Shown here: in pieces, positions 39,132-50,301 of the stretch | Numbering within the stretch: the stretch's first letter is position 1 | Layout of the letters: the number at the start of each line of letters is the position of its first letter | DNA from: Massilia sp. Mn16-1_5 | GTDB lineage: Bacteria; Pseudomonadota; Gammaproteobacteria; Burkholderiales; Burkholderiaceae_D | Length of the DNA: 64,000 nt | Assembly: GCF_004798585.1 (NCBI RefSeq) | Contig: NZ_PPXQ01000009.1 | Location: forward strand, 124,001 to 188,000 | Direction: 5' to 3' | Program-made: the position numbers and the translations under genes | The notes under the pieces: model-generated | What the model was told of the DNA's origin: nothing | The model's database searches: none | Seen by the model: only the letters and a program-made list of their open reading frames with translations

Positions 39132-39929
39132 ATGAGTAGACTGATCTTTTACCAAGGGCAAGCCCCAAGACTCATGAAAGCCGTTGCTCCAGGAACCGTT
39201 ATTTTCCACCGTCATCGCGGCTATGGCGTGATCACCCACGTCAACCTGCTGACGGGCTGGATTTCCGCACGCTTCGGCAACGAAGCACGCACGCTCGACC
39301 TCAATTTGTCGAGCGATGAAGTCCAGCACGCCGATGGCGAACCGATCCTGTTCAGGCGCGCGCCGCCCGACCGCATGCCCCATGCGCGCCTGATGGCGAC
39401 CGTGCGCGAACTGCACCGGGCCGGTTACCAGAAACTGTATTTGTACTCCTGGCCCAAGCCTTCCGGCCTGCACTGGCGCTGGCATTTGTTCACCGGCCAG
39501 CGCAACTGGATGCAGCGCTCCTGGCGCGAAGGCTGGTATGGGTCCGGCGCCGAGTACAACAACAACCCGGTGATGGGATGGGGAGATACGCCCGGCGCCA
39601 GCACCGAGGAACTCATCCACGCGCTGGCGAAGTTCGACCCGCAGGGCCTGGCGCAAGCCCTCGGCCGCGACGAAGACCACACGGCCTGGTTCGCCGCCAC
39701 CTGCGACGCGCTGCTGCCGGGCTACATGTACAGCCTGAACATCGAGCGTCCGCCAGGCGGCGGCCTGATCGAGGCGCCGCCGGTGCCGGTGGTGGCGGTG
39801 CGTGCCGGCTTGCCGGCCTATAACGGTCCCGACATCGGCTGGCCGCCGGGCTGGGCGGGCATGTGGACGCGCTCCCACGTCATGCCGGCGAAGAAAATCA
39901 ATCTCACGGGCGAACCCGAGCTGCGCTAG
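39132..39929 (+). CDS. Conserved hypothetical protein with small beta-barrel-like N-terminus
   Basis: A 265-residue protein not recognised. From an internal ATG at 39174, KAVAPGTVIFHRHRGYGVIT is followed by VNLLTGWISARF, which resembles CarD/SH3-like small barrels that mark a protein-interaction domain. The middle (GYQKLYLYSWPKPSGLHWRW, NWMQRSWREGWYGSGAEY) is rich in Trp and Tyr and could form a second globular domain. No signal peptide or membrane segment. The start is either ATG 39132 or 39174. It ends 3 bases before a REP element. Confidence 0.6.
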   Translation: MSRLIFYQGQAPRLMKAVAPGTVIFHRHRGYGVITHVNLLTGWISARFGNEARTLDLNLSSDEVQHADGEPILFRRAPPDRMPHARLMATVRELHRAGYQKLYLYSWPKPSGLHWRWHLFTGQRNWMQRSWREGWYGSGAEYNNNPVMGWGDTPGASTEELIHALAKFDPQGLAQALGRDEDHTAWFAATCDALLPGYMYSLNIERPPGGGLIEAPPVPVVAVRAGLPAYNGPDIGWPPGWAGMWTRSHVMPAKKINLTGEPELR

Positions 39930-39931
39930 TG

Positions 39932-40015
39932 GTAGGGTGGGCGCCCCGTGCCCACCAAAACGATGAGCAGCGTTAGTTCAACCCGTGTCCGGTGGGCCCG
40001 GGGCGCCCACCCTAC
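39932..40015. repeat. REP-like inverted pair
   Basis: Left unit 39932-39956 (GTAGGGTGGGCGCCCCGTGC and end CCACC); right unit 39991-40015 (GGTGGGCCCGGGGCGCCCAC and end CCTAC). The GTAG ends face outward. The right unit supplies the TAG stop of the 2-hydroxyacid dehydrogenase at 40012-40014. Confidence 0.85.
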
Positions 40016-41004
40016 GCCATATCCAGCACCTCTGGATTCAGGATGTTGGTTGGCTTGCCCGCCGCGAAATTGACCACGTTCTCGAACGCCGCCCTGAAAT
40101 ACAGCTCATAACTGTCCTGCTCGACATACCCGAGGTGCGGCGTCGCCAGCACCGTCGGGATGCGCAGCAGCGGCGCGTCCGGCGCCAAGGGTTCGTCGGT
40201 AAACACGTCGAGCGCCGCCATCCCCGGCCGGCCGGCCTGCAGCGCCGCCTCCAGCGCGCCGGCTTCGACCAGTTCCGCGCGGCTCGTGTTGACGAAGAGG
40301 GCGTCCGGCTTCATGCGCGCCAGGTCGCTTGCCGTGACGATGCCGCGCGTCGCATCGGCCAGCCGCAAATGCAGGCTCAGCACGTCGGCCTGTTCAAAAA
40401 AGGCTTCGCGCGACGCGGCCGCCTCAAAGCCGTCGGCCAGGGCCGCCTGCCGGCTCTTCTCGCCACCCCAGACCAGGATCCGCATGCCGAAGGCCTTGCC
40501 GTATCCTGCCACCAGCTTGCCGATCTTGCCGTAACTCCAGATCGCCAGCGTACGTCCGCGCAGCACCCGGCCCAGGCCGTTCAGTCGCGGGTTGGTCGAG
40601 GCCGTTTGCCAGAGCCCATCCTGTAAATTATTCGCATAGGGGACGATGCGGCGGCTGGCCGCCATGATCAGCGCCCAGGTCAGCTCGGCCGGCGCCACCG
40701 GCGAGCCGACGCCTTCGGCAATCGCGATGCCACGCGCCGTGGCGGCGGCGACGTCGACATGGCCGCTGAGCTTGCCCGTCTGCGAAATCAGCTTCAAATT
40801 CGGCAGCTTGTTCAGCAGGGCGGCAGACAGGCTCGTCCTTTCGCGGATCAATACCAGCGCGTCAAAGGGCGCGAGCCGGATCGCGAGCTGGCCCAGGCCG
40901 CGCGCGGAATTATTGAACACTTTGACCTCATGACCGTCCAATATTTTGTAACAGTCGAGACCCGGTACGGCATTCTGGTAATCGTCGAGAACGGCAATTT
41001 TCAT
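40012..41004 (-). CDS. D-2-hydroxyacid dehydrogenase family protein
   Basis: A 330-residue NAD-dependent dehydrogenase of the D-isomer-specific family, starting MKIAVLDDYQNAVPGLD. Catalytic features: the substrate loop TGKLSGHVDVAAA, a Rossmann fold (LAIWSYGKIGKLVAGYGKAF), the active-site Arg in VNTSRAELVEAGAL, Glu in DVFTDEPL and the His in ATPHLGYVE. Substrate unknown. The TAG stop comes from an adjacent REP element (GTAG). The C-terminus ILNPEVLDMA looks complete. Confidence 0.88.
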   Translation of the reverse strand: MKIAVLDDYQNAVPGLDCYKILDGHEVKVFNNSARGLGQLAIRLAPFDALVLIRERTSLSAALLNKLPNLKLISQTGKLSGHVDVAAATARGIAIAEGVGSPVAPAELTWALIMAASRRIVPYANNLQDGLWQTASTNPRLNGLGRVLRGRTLAIWSYGKIGKLVAGYGKAFGMRILVWGGEKSRQAALADGFEAAASREAFFEQADVLSLHLRLADATRGIVTASDLARMKPDALFVNTSRAELVEAGALEAALQAGRPGMAALDVFTDEPLAPDAPLLRIPTVLATPHLGYVEQDSYELYFRAAFENVVNFAAGKPTNILNPEVLDMA

Positions 41005-41118
41005 GGAAGTTGGACGAAGTTATGGATGAGCACGTAAAGGAATAACGGGTTCTCCGGGATTCGAAGTAGCCTACTATATTAGTCAACTATATTTCCTACA
41101 TTTTTCGATCCGAAGAGC

Positions 41119-41146
41119 TTGAATCGCTGTTTGAGGGGTGTACAAT
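41119..41146 (+). promoter_or_regulatory. Putative sigma-70 promoter of pckG
   Basis: TTGAAT (41119-41124), 16-base spacer, TACAAT (41141-41146). The leader to the pckG ATG would be about 190 bases. The upstream part of this 337-base gap is AT-rich and also serves the divergent dehydrogenase; no small gene is supported. Confidence 0.5.
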
Positions 41147-41341
41147 CGGCCGAATATTAAGGGTTTGACAGCACCAAAGTGTATATCAGACCAGGCATCA
41201 CCGTTCCGTGCCTCACCCGCTGAGGCCATCGCCCCGACCGCCGTCGCGCCGCTTTTCGAGCCAGCATGCACAGCAGTCCCGGGACCATACGACGATCCTG
41301 CCATGCCGGACCAGACAGAATTCTTAATTGTTGGAGGTACC

Positions 41342-43204
41342 ATGAACCAGCCCGTGATGAGCGGTGTCGCCGCCCTGAACGTCCCAGACCACGTCAAACA
41401 CCAGAAGCTCATCAATTGGGTGGCCGACATCGCCGCCCTGACGAAGCCCGACGCCATCTACTGGTGCGACGGCTCCGAAGAAGAGTACAACCGCCTGTGC
41501 GCGCTGATGGTCGACGCCGGCACGATGATTCGCCTGAATCCCGAAAAGCGTCCGAATTCCTACCTGGCCCATTCCGACCCGTCCGACGTGGCGCGCGTCG
41601 AAGACCGCACCTTCATCTGCTCGGCTACCAAGGAGCAGGCCGGCCCGACGAATAACTGGACCGACCCGGCCGAGATGCGCACCACCCTGAACGGCCTGTT
41701 CGACGGCTGCATGGCCGGCCGCACGATGTACGTCGTGCCGTTCTCGATGGGCCCGCTGGGTTCGCCGATCGCCCACATCGGCGTCGAGCTGTCGGATTCG
41801 CCTTACGTCGCTGTCAACATGCGCATCATGACGCGCATGGGCAAGGCCGTGTACGACGTGCTGGGCGCGGATGGTGAATTCGTTCCTTGCGTGCACAGCG
41901 TCGGCATGCCGCTGCAGCCTGGCCAGCAGGACGTGCGCTGGCCATGCAACAGCACCAAGTACATCGTCCACTATCCGGAAACCCGCGAGATCTGGTCCTT
42001 CGGCTCGGGCTACGGCGGCAATGCGCTGCTCGGTAAAAAATGCTTCGCGCTGCGCATCGCCTCGAACATGGGCTACCAGGAAGCGCAACAGGGCGGCACC
42101 GGCTGGCTGGCCGAACACATGCTGATCCTGGGCGTCGAATCGCCTGAAGGAGCAAAGAAATACGTCGCGGCCGCTTTCCCTTCGGCTTGCGGCAAGACCA
42201 ACTTCGCCATGCTGATCCCGCCGACCTCGTTCAACGGCTGGAAGGTCACCACCATCGGCGACGACATCGCCTGGATCAAGCCGGGTGCCGACGGCAAGCT
42301 GTACGCGATCAACCCGGAAGCCGGCTACTTCGGCGTGGCACCGGGCACCAACGACAAGACCAATTCGAACTGCATGTCTTCGCTGCGCGAGAACGTCATC
42401 TTCACCAACGTCGCGCTGACCGACGACGGCGACGTCTGGTGGGAAGGCATGACCAAGGAAGCCCCAAGCCACCTGATCGACTGGCAAGGTAAGGACTGGA
42501 CCCCGGCCTCGGGCACCAAGGCCGCCCACCCGAACGCACGCTTCACCGTGTCGGCGACCCAGAACCCGGTGATCGACCCAGCTTGGGACGATCCGGCCGG
42601 CGTGCCGATCTCGGCGTTTATTTTCGGCGGCCGCCGCTCGACCACCGTGCCGCTGGTCACCGAAGCGAAGAACTGGGTCGAAGGCGTGTACATGGCCGCG
42701 ACCATGGGTTCGGAAACGACCGCCGCCGCCGCCGGCCAGATGGGCGTCGTGCGCCGCGATCCGTTCGCGATGCTGCCTTTCATCGGCTACAACATGAGCG
42801 ACTACTTCCAGCACTGGCTCGATCTCGGTAAGAAAGTCGAAGCCAAGGGCGGGGCGGCGCTGCCGAAGATCTTCTGCGTCAACTGGTTCCGTACCGACGA
42901 GTCGGGCAACTTCGTGTGGCCGGGCTACGGCGACAATATGCGCGTCCTGAGCTGGATCCTCGACCGCACGGCCGGCAAGGCCGGCGGCAGCGAGCACCTG
43001 TTCGGCACCTCGCCGAACTATGTCGACCTGAACTGGGACGGCGTCGAGTTCACGCAAGAGCAATTCACGCAGATCACCTCGATCGACAAGGACGCCTGGC
43101 GTGAAGAGCTGAAATTGCACACCGAGCTGTTCGAGAAGCTGTCTTACCACCTGCCGCAAGAGCTGGTGGCGACCAAGCAGAAGCTGGAACAGCAGCTGGG
43201 CTAA
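41342..43204 (+). CDS. pckG: Phosphoenolpyruvate carboxykinase (GTP)
   Basis: The 620-residue enzyme converts oxaloacetate plus GTP to phosphoenolpyruvate, the first step of gluconeogenesis. The active-site cysteine segment [13 protein letters not shown] is the P-loop with the hyper-reactive Cys typical of GTP-PEPCK. Metal and substrate residues lie in GDDIAWIK and [12 protein letters not shown]. Its length (about 600-620) is that of the GTP-dependent family, not the ATP form. GGAGG (41333-41337) precedes the ATG at 41342; the much longer upstream extension in frame has no homology. A strong terminator follows. Confidence 0.96.
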   Translation: MNQPVMSGVAALNVPDHVKHQKLINWVADIAALTKPDAIYWCDGSEEEYNRLCALMVDAGTMIRLNPEKRPNSYLAHSDPSDVARVEDRTFICSATKEQAGPTNNWTDPAEMRTTLNGLFDGCMAGRTMYVVPFSMGPLGSPIAHIGVELSDSPYVAVNMRIMTRMGKAVYDVLGADGEFVPCVHSVGMPLQPGQQDVRWPCNSTKYIVHYPETREIWSFGSGYGGNALLGKKCFALRIASNMGYQEAQQGGTGWLAEHMLILGVESPEGAKKYVAAAFPSACGKTNFAMLIPPTSFNGWKVTTIGDDIAWIKPGADGKLYAINPEAGYFGVAPGTNDKTNSNCMSSLRENVIFTNVALTDDGDVWWEGMTKEAPSHLIDWQGKDWTPASGTKAAHPNARFTVSATQNPVIDPAWDDPAGVPISAFIFGGRRSTTVPLVTEAKNWVEGVYMAATMGSETTAAAAGQMGVVRRDPFAMLPFIGYNMSDYFQHWLDLGKKVEAKGGAALPKIFCVNWFRTDESGNFVWPGYGDNMRVLSWILDRTAGKAGGSEHLFGTSPNYVDLNWDGVEFTQEQFTQITSIDKDAWREELKLHTELFEKLSYHLPQELVATKQKLEQQLG

Positions 43205-43251
43205 TCAGGTTTCTGAGGAGGGCGGCCGCTAGTCAGCGGCTGCGCGTAAAG

Positions 43252-43284
43252 AAGGGCAGTGCCGTGTGGCGCTGCCCTTTTTTT
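43252..43284 (+). terminator. Rho-independent terminator after pckG
   Basis: GGGCAGTGCC-gtgt-GGCGCTGCCC followed by eight T, about 50 bases after the stop. Confidence 0.9.
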
Positions 43285-43310
43285 GTGGCACTGCTCGTGT
43301 TGCCGGTTTC

Positions 43311-43409
43311 GTAGGGTGGGCTCTGCCCACGCGGATACAACTGATGCAGACTCGCGGCCCAGTTTCCACCATGCAGGCAATGAGTCCGCGTGGGCAGAGC
43401 CCACCCTAC
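43311..43409. repeat. REP-like inverted pair
   Basis: Left unit 43311-43334 (GTAGGGTGGGCTCTGCCCAC and end GCGG) and right unit 43386-43409 in inverse orientation. The loop is CTC rather than the A/T loops of other copies. The GTAG ends face outward. Confidence 0.88.
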
Positions 43410-43418
43410 ATTTCGTAG

Positions 43419-43895
43419 TTAATCGACCACTGTGACTTCGGTTTTATTACCATCAAACGCATCAAACATACGTCGGTGACACGCATACGACATCGCATCC
43501 TCGCGCTCGTAATATCCCGCCACCCACTCCAGCAGAAAGGCCAGCTTGCTTTGCTGCGCCTCCATCGAGGCGTACTTGTGCGGCTCCCACGGCCGCCGGC
43601 GGTTGTTTTCCAGGCACACGTCGCGCCCCGGATTCATGAAGACCAGCTCCGAACAAAAAGGCAGCGCCGCTTCGACCAGGTCGCCATAACAGCCTTCCGC
43701 CACCCAGCGTTCGTGTTCCGTCACAAAGGCCAGCAAGTCGGCCCGTACCTGTTCCGGCGCGCACGGCACGGCGATCTGCCCCGGTTCCCAGACGATCGTA
43801 TCCAGGTCCAGGTGCGCCAGGTCGTGCTGCGCGGCCAGGGCGCGTGCGCGCCAGGACTTGCCGGAACCCGAATTGCCCATGATGAGTAAGCGCAT
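43419..43895 (-). CDS. P-loop NTPase (adenylate/shikimate kinase-like)
   Basis: A 158-residue small kinase-like ATPase. Walker A GNSGSGKS at residues 7-14; an aspartate-rich region (LDLDTIVWEP) and ERWVAEGCYGDLVEAALP match uncharacterised shikimate or adenylate kinase-like proteins (often called AAA family ATPase). The substrate is unknown. The stop TAA lies 10 bases from the REP pair. Confidence 0.8.
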   Translation of the reverse strand: MRLLIMGNSGSGKSWRARALAAQHDLAHLDLDTIVWEPGQIAVPCAPEQVRADLLAFVTEHERWVAEGCYGDLVEAALPFCSELVFMNPGRDVCLENNRRRPWEPHKYASMEAQQSKLAFLLEWVAGYYEREDAMSYACHRRMFDAFDGNKTEVTVVD

Positions 43896-44011
43896 ATTTT
43901 TCAGTTCCTGATTTCCTTGAAGTATTAATATTAGCCGTTTCGAAGTAGTGCTTGACCCTCACGCAGCGTCAGGCTCCAGCATGGGTGCACGCAAGAAGAG
44001 GAGAGGACACG

Positions 44012-45046
44012 ATGCGCTTGAAAATCGGCGAGCTGGCAAAACGCACCGGGCTGACCGTGCGCACGCTGCACCATTACGACGACATCGGGCTCCTGTCTCC
44101 TTCGGCGCGTTCCGACGCCGGCTACCGGCTCTATGACGAATCCGACCTCGCCCGGCTGCACCGCATCCTGGCGCTGCGCAGGTTCGGCATGGCGCTGGCC
44201 GAGATCGGAACTTATCTATCCGGACCGGACCTGTCCCTGGAAAGCATCGTCGAGCGCCAGATCGGCATGCTCGATCAGCAGATCGCGCAAGCCACCGCCC
44301 TGCGCAGCCGCCTGGCGCGCCTGCGTGGGCAGCTCGATGCGGGGCGGCAGCCGGATCCGGCCGACTGGCTGACTACTTTGGAGCAGATGACGATGTACGA
44401 CAAATATTTTACGCAGGAAGAATTGCAGGAACTGCCGCTGGTTACCCAGGCCGACCAGGTCGAGGGCGAGTGGCAGGCGCTGGTGTCCGAGGTCCATACC
44501 TTGATGGATGCCGGCACCAGCCCGGCCGACAGCAAGGCGCGCTCCCTGGCCAAACGCTGGATGGCGACCCTGGCACGCGACACCAATTTCAATCCCATCC
44601 TGTTCGCGAAGCTGAATACGATGCATGAGCAAGAACCTGCGGTGCAGGAGCGCACCGGCGTCACACAACACGTCATGGACTTCATCCTGGCGGCGACCAA
44701 AGAGAATCAGTTGGCGGTCTACGAACGTTATCTCGATGCCGAGGAGATGGCCTTCGTGCGCGCCAATCTCGGCAAGCGCAACGCCGAATGGCCGCCGCTG
44801 CTGGCGCGCGTCCGCACGGCGATCGACGAGGGACGCGCGCCGGATTCGCCGGAAGCGCAGGCGCTGGCGCGCCACTGGTTCGAGCTGTTCCGCTCCTACG
44901 CCGGCGACAATCCGGCGACCCAGCAAAAGATCCGCCAGGCGCTCCAGAACGAGCCGGAGCTGAAGCAGCCGGGCATGGTGGACGAGCGCATGATCGGCTT
45001 CATCCGCGCGGCGATGCAGTCCTTGCAGCCTCAGCCGGCCCCGTAG
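44012..45046 (+). CDS. MerR family regulator with TipAS-like antibiotic-binding domains
   Basis: A 344-residue activator. MerR DNA-binding domain in the first ~75 residues (MRLKIGELAKRTGLTVRTLH, GYRLYDESDLARLHRI), a coiled-coil dimerisation helix, then two TipAS-like helical domains (e.g. TQEELQELPLVTQADQVEGE; QHVMDFILAA; ARHWFELF). Such proteins sequester peptide or drug ligands and activate their own or a resistance promoter. AGGAGAGGA lies immediately before the ATG at 44012. The 3' end overlaps the convergent DUF2214 gene by 16 bases. Confidence 0.9.
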   Translation: MRLKIGELAKRTGLTVRTLHHYDDIGLLSPSARSDAGYRLYDESDLARLHRILALRRFGMALAEIGTYLSGPDLSLESIVERQIGMLDQQIAQATALRSRLARLRGQLDAGRQPDPADWLTTLEQMTMYDKYFTQEELQELPLVTQADQVEGEWQALVSEVHTLMDAGTSPADSKARSLAKRWMATLARDTNFNPILFAKLNTMHEQEPAVQERTGVTQHVMDFILAATKENQLAVYERYLDAEEMAFVRANLGKRNAEWPPLLARVRTAIDEGRAPDSPEAQALARHWFELFRSYAGDNPATQQKIRQALQNEPELKQPGMVDERMIGFIRAAMQSLQPQPAP

Positions 45047-45492
45047 CCGATACCGCGCGCCATCATCGCGGCGAAGATCGGGATCAGCGCGAACACGTGG
45101 ATCTCGATCAGCAGCAGGCGGCGCAGCGCGCCGACTTCGTCCAGCGCGGGCATGAAGGCGGCATTCGCCTTCAAGGCCTTCTTCCAGGCGGCGATGCGGA
45201 TCGTCGGTTTAATGGAAATCAGCCCTACCGCGGCAAAGGCGGCGATCTTGCCCCAGAAAACGTGGTTGTGCAGATAAAAATCCGGGCCCTTGGCGCCATA
45301 CCAGACGCGCAGGAAACCCACGGCGAGGATGGCCAGCGCCAGCATGCCGTAGGCGGCGTCGAAGCGGCCCAGCAATTTCACCGTTTGCGAGGACATGGCG
45401 GCGGGGCGCATCAGCGCCAGTTCGGCGGCCAGCACGGCGGCGATGCCGAAGACGATCAGGTGGTGGACGATGGCGAGGGCAAGGTCGGTCAT
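45031..45492 (-). CDS. DUF2214 family membrane protein
   Basis: A 153-residue integral membrane protein starting MTDLALAIVHHLIVFGIAAV, with four predicted membrane helices and the conserved RVWYGAKGPDFYLHNHVFW. DUF2214 proteins are of unknown function. ATG 45492; upstream in-frame codons are excluded because they run into the REP region. Confidence 0.8.
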   Translation of the reverse strand: MTDLALAIVHHLIVFGIAAVLAAELALMRPAAMSSQTVKLLGRFDAAYGMLALAILAVGFLRVWYGAKGPDFYLHNHVFWGKIAAFAAVGLISIKPTIRIAAWKKALKANAAFMPALDEVGALRRLLLIEIHVFALIPIFAAMMARGIGYGAG

Positions 45493-45538
45493 GATGGCGG
45501 CTGGGCAGTTTGGGTGTGTCAACTGTAGCGCATCTTTC

Positions 45539-45642
45539 GTAGGGTGGGCACTTGTGCCCACGCGGATTCAACGGGCGCGTGTTCGCGAAGCTATTGTGGT
45601 CACTCCGCCGGCGTACCGCGTGGGCAAAAGTGCCCACCCTAC
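45539..45642. repeat. REP-like inverted pair
   Basis: Left unit 45539-45565 (GTAGGGTGGGCACTTGTGCC and end CACGCGG) and right unit 45616-45642 in the opposite orientation. The GTAG ends face outward. Confidence 0.9.
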
Positions 45643-45659
45643 CAAAACCAGAACCAAAA

Positions 45660-45693
45660 CAAAAAAAGGCAGAGCCGCGGCTCTGCCTTTTTA
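45660..45693 (-). terminator. Bidirectional terminator after uvrA
   Basis: AAAGGCAGAGCC-GCGGCTCTGCC-TTTTTAT: a stem GGCAGAGCC/GGCTCTGCC with A and T runs, immediately after the uvrA stop in transcription direction. Confidence 0.85.
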
Positions 45694-45711
45694 TTCAACC
45701 GGATAAACCGT

Positions 45712-48561
<2,850 letters not shown>

Positions 48562-48667
48562 TAACTTTGGCAGGCTTTCAATAAGTTTTGCGGGGCCGCG
48601 CACGAAACTGTCGCGTTGGGCGGGCCAATCGAGGGGAATCTGCTAGTGTAGCGCGTTTTTGTTGCGG

Positions 48668-48683
48668 CTGTACATTCATCCAG
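48668..48683. promoter_or_regulatory. Putative LexA box between uvrA and ssb
   Basis: CTGTACATTCATCCAG fits CTG-N10-CAG, with CTGT on the left and CCAG instead of ACAG on the right. A second palindrome CTGGTGTACCAG lies at 48688-48699. In E. coli uvrA and ssb are divergent and share SOS control. The rest of this 454-base gap includes a likely ssb -10 (CATAAT, 48931-48936) and a leader hairpin; no gene. Confidence 0.6.
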
Positions 48684-49015
48684 TACTCTGGTGTACCAGC
48701 GATGGCATTTGTTACGCCATCCGGACCGCGCGCGTGAAATCGACAATACCCCAGTCCGGTGTAGGTGGGCCGTTTGCGCCGGGCTTCAATGGCAAACAGT
48801 TCAGAATCCGAAAATAATTTTCGGTGCCCCTGTCGACGGGGCGTCGCGACACCGCTTTGCCCCGTTTTTCACCGCGAGAAAGGCTGAGTGAGGCCAACAA
48901 AATGTCCTTTATTTGGAGGCACTTCGGCCCCATAATATCGTGCTGCGGTACCCAGTTCCCTGGCGCTTAGACAGAGTGCAGAGCCAGGGCTCACAAATCC
49001 TGAAGGAGTAACAAC

Positions 49016-49516
49016 ATGGCATCAGTTAACAAGGTCATCATCGTCGGCAACCTCGGCCGCGATCCGGAAATCCGCTACATGCCGAGCGGCGACGCCATCG
49101 CGAACATCGCGGTCGCCACCTCGTACAAGTCGAAGGACCGCAACACCGGCGAGCAGAAAGAGCTGACCGAATGGCACCGCATCTCGTTCTTCGGCCGCCT
49201 GGCCGAGATCGTCGGCCAGTACCTTAAAAAGGGCTCGTCGGTCTATGTGGAGGGCCGCCTGCAGACCCGCAAGTACACCGACAAGGACGGCATCGAGCGC
49301 TACGCCACCGACATCATCGCTGAAAACATGCAGATGCTGGGCGGCCGCCAGGGCATGGGCGGCGGCAACGACATGGGCATGGACGACGGCGGCTACGACG
49401 CCCCACCGCAGCGCCAGCAGGCCCCACGCCAGGCGCCACCGGCACCGGCAGCCCGTCCGCAGCCGCAGCGTCCGGCACCGAACTTCTCGGATATGGATGA
49501 CGATATTCCATTCTGA
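49016..49516 (+). CDS. ssb: Single-stranded DNA-binding protein
   Basis: A 166-residue SSB. N-terminal OB fold ([52 protein letters not shown]), a Gly/Gln/Pro-rich linker and the conserved acidic tip MDDDIPF that binds partners such as PriA and RecO. AAGGAG precedes the ATG. The leader hairpin CCCTGGC/GCCAGGG (48958-48989) lies in the 5' UTR. Confidence 0.97.
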   Translation: MASVNKVIIVGNLGRDPEIRYMPSGDAIANIAVATSYKSKDRNTGEQKELTEWHRISFFGRLAEIVGQYLKKGSSVYVEGRLQTRKYTDKDGIERYATDIIAENMQMLGGRQGMGGGNDMGMDDGGYDAPPQRQQAPRQAPPAPAARPQPQRPAPNFSDMDDDIPF

Positions 49517-49544
49517 TCCACAAACGCTGCTCTCTTCTGTTAAA

Positions 49545-49574
49545 GCCCGCTCTTCGAAAGAAGAGCGGGCTTTT
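49545..49574 (+). terminator. Rho-independent terminator after ssb
   Basis: GCCCGCTCTT-cgaa-AGAAGAGCGGGC stem followed by TTTT, about 30 bases after the ssb stop. Confidence 0.85.
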
Positions 49575-49680
49575 GTTTATCTGCTCTGGCGATGTCATGG
49601 CCTACTCCACCTGCATGAGCTCGATGAGCCACCGTTAGTTCTTCTAGTTTTAGGAAAATAAATACTTGTGGTAACTCTAC

Positions 49681-49717
49681 TGTAGGACAGGTTCAATCAC
49701 TTTTGTAGGATTTGTCC
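49681..49717 (+). promoter_or_regulatory. Direct repeat TGTAGGA in the peptide operon upstream region
   Basis: TGTAGGA occurs at 49681-49687 and 49704-49710 (23 bases start to start), and GGACA (49685-49689) with TGTCC (49713-49717) forms an inverted pair. Two same-phase half-sites before a peptide operon could be bound by a regulator. None is encoded nearby. Confidence 0.35.
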
Positions 49718-49743
49718 GAAAACTACAACTTTTTAAACATCGT

Positions 49744-49757
49744 TTGATTTATATCAA
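49744..49757. promoter_or_regulatory. Perfect FNR/Anr-type palindrome upstream of the peptide gene
   Basis: TTGAT-TTAT-ATCAA matches the FNR consensus TTGAT-N4-ATCAA exactly and sits inside a 16-bp palindrome (49743-49758). It lies about 213 bases before the peptide ATG. If it acts at -41.5, transcription would start near 49792, leaving a 5' UTR of about 180 bases. The site is seen; regulation by oxygen is inference. The surrounding 454-base gap is AT-rich and holds no other supported gene. Confidence 0.7.
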
Positions 49758-49970
49758 ACCCTACCCTTAATGCGTAAAAGCTTGTGACCGCTTGTTGCTA
49801 GTCTTTTTGCAAGGCCGGGAGCGCTGCAAAAATTCCCAACATGCATCATCGCAGCGGGGCGCGCACCGCTGCAGGATCGCTTGTTTCTGTTCTTCAGATG
49901 CTGTCATCGGGGCAGCATCGGCAGGGCCTTGCTGGACGGGAGACGTCCGGTTAAATCAAGGAGAGAGATC

Positions 49971-50135
49971 ATGCGTAACTTGACGAGTACGGAACTTGAG
50001 CATGTGTACGGTGGTAACAAACCGAAGCACTACAAGCACAAGAGCAAGAGCCGTAGCTACAGCCATAGTAAAAGCAAGAGCATGAGCAAGAGCAGGAGCT
50101 ACAGCCGTAGCCACAGCAAGAGCCATGGCTACTGA
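49971..50135 (+). CDS. Double-glycine-leader peptide with alternating-serine cationic core
   Basis: A 54-residue precursor. Residues 1-15 are MRNLTSTELEHVYGG, a double-glycine leader (LTSxEL...V.GG) recognised and cut after Gly-Gly by C39-peptidase transporters, and such a transporter lies three genes downstream. The predicted 39-residue core begins NKPKHYKHK and then has serine at every second position for 14 repeats (core positions 10-36), the intervening residues being Lys, Arg, His, Tyr or one Met, ending HGY. It contains nine Lys, three Arg, five His, four Tyr and no acidic residue or cysteine. AAGGAG lies 7 bases before the ATG at 49971. Serine is encoded almost only by AGC. No known bacteriocin class is recognised; the composition recalls histatins and silaffins, but no homology is claimed. 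Confidence 0.85.
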   Translation: MRNLTSTELEHVYGGNKPKHYKHKSKSRSYSHSKSKSMSKSRSYSRSHSKSHGY

Positions 50136-50250
50136 GCCTGCCGGCTGAGCGGCTCACCGCTGTAGTGGACAGTGCGGTCGGTAGGCAGGTAGCGCGCGGG
50201 CTGGCAGGACGCCGGTCAAACCACACTGCTGCCGAACTCACTGTCTCCCG

Positions 50251-50276
50251 GCCCGGGGCAAAGAACCGCCCCGGGC
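50251..50276 (+). promoter_or_regulatory. GC-rich hairpin between peptide and export genes
   Basis: GCCCGGGGC-N8-GCCCCGGGC, perfect 9-bp stem, no T run, 26 bases before the next ATG. It could be a partial terminator or a 3'-stabilising structure that keeps peptide mRNA in excess over the export genes. Confidence 0.55.
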
Positions 50277-50301
50277 TGATTCAATACTGGGGAGAACAAC
50301 A

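Noticed and set aside
49792-49983. 63-codon frame upstream of the alternating-serine peptide
   Set aside because: It lies in the likely 5' UTR in a different frame, has no leader motif or Shine-Dalgarno site, and is not related to the downstream peptide.
49969-50241. Cys/Ser-rich 90-codon frame on the minus strand over the peptide gene
   Set aside because: It is the antisense shadow of the AGC-rich repeat (AGC read as Gly/Cys/Ser codons on the other strand); it lacks a credible start context.
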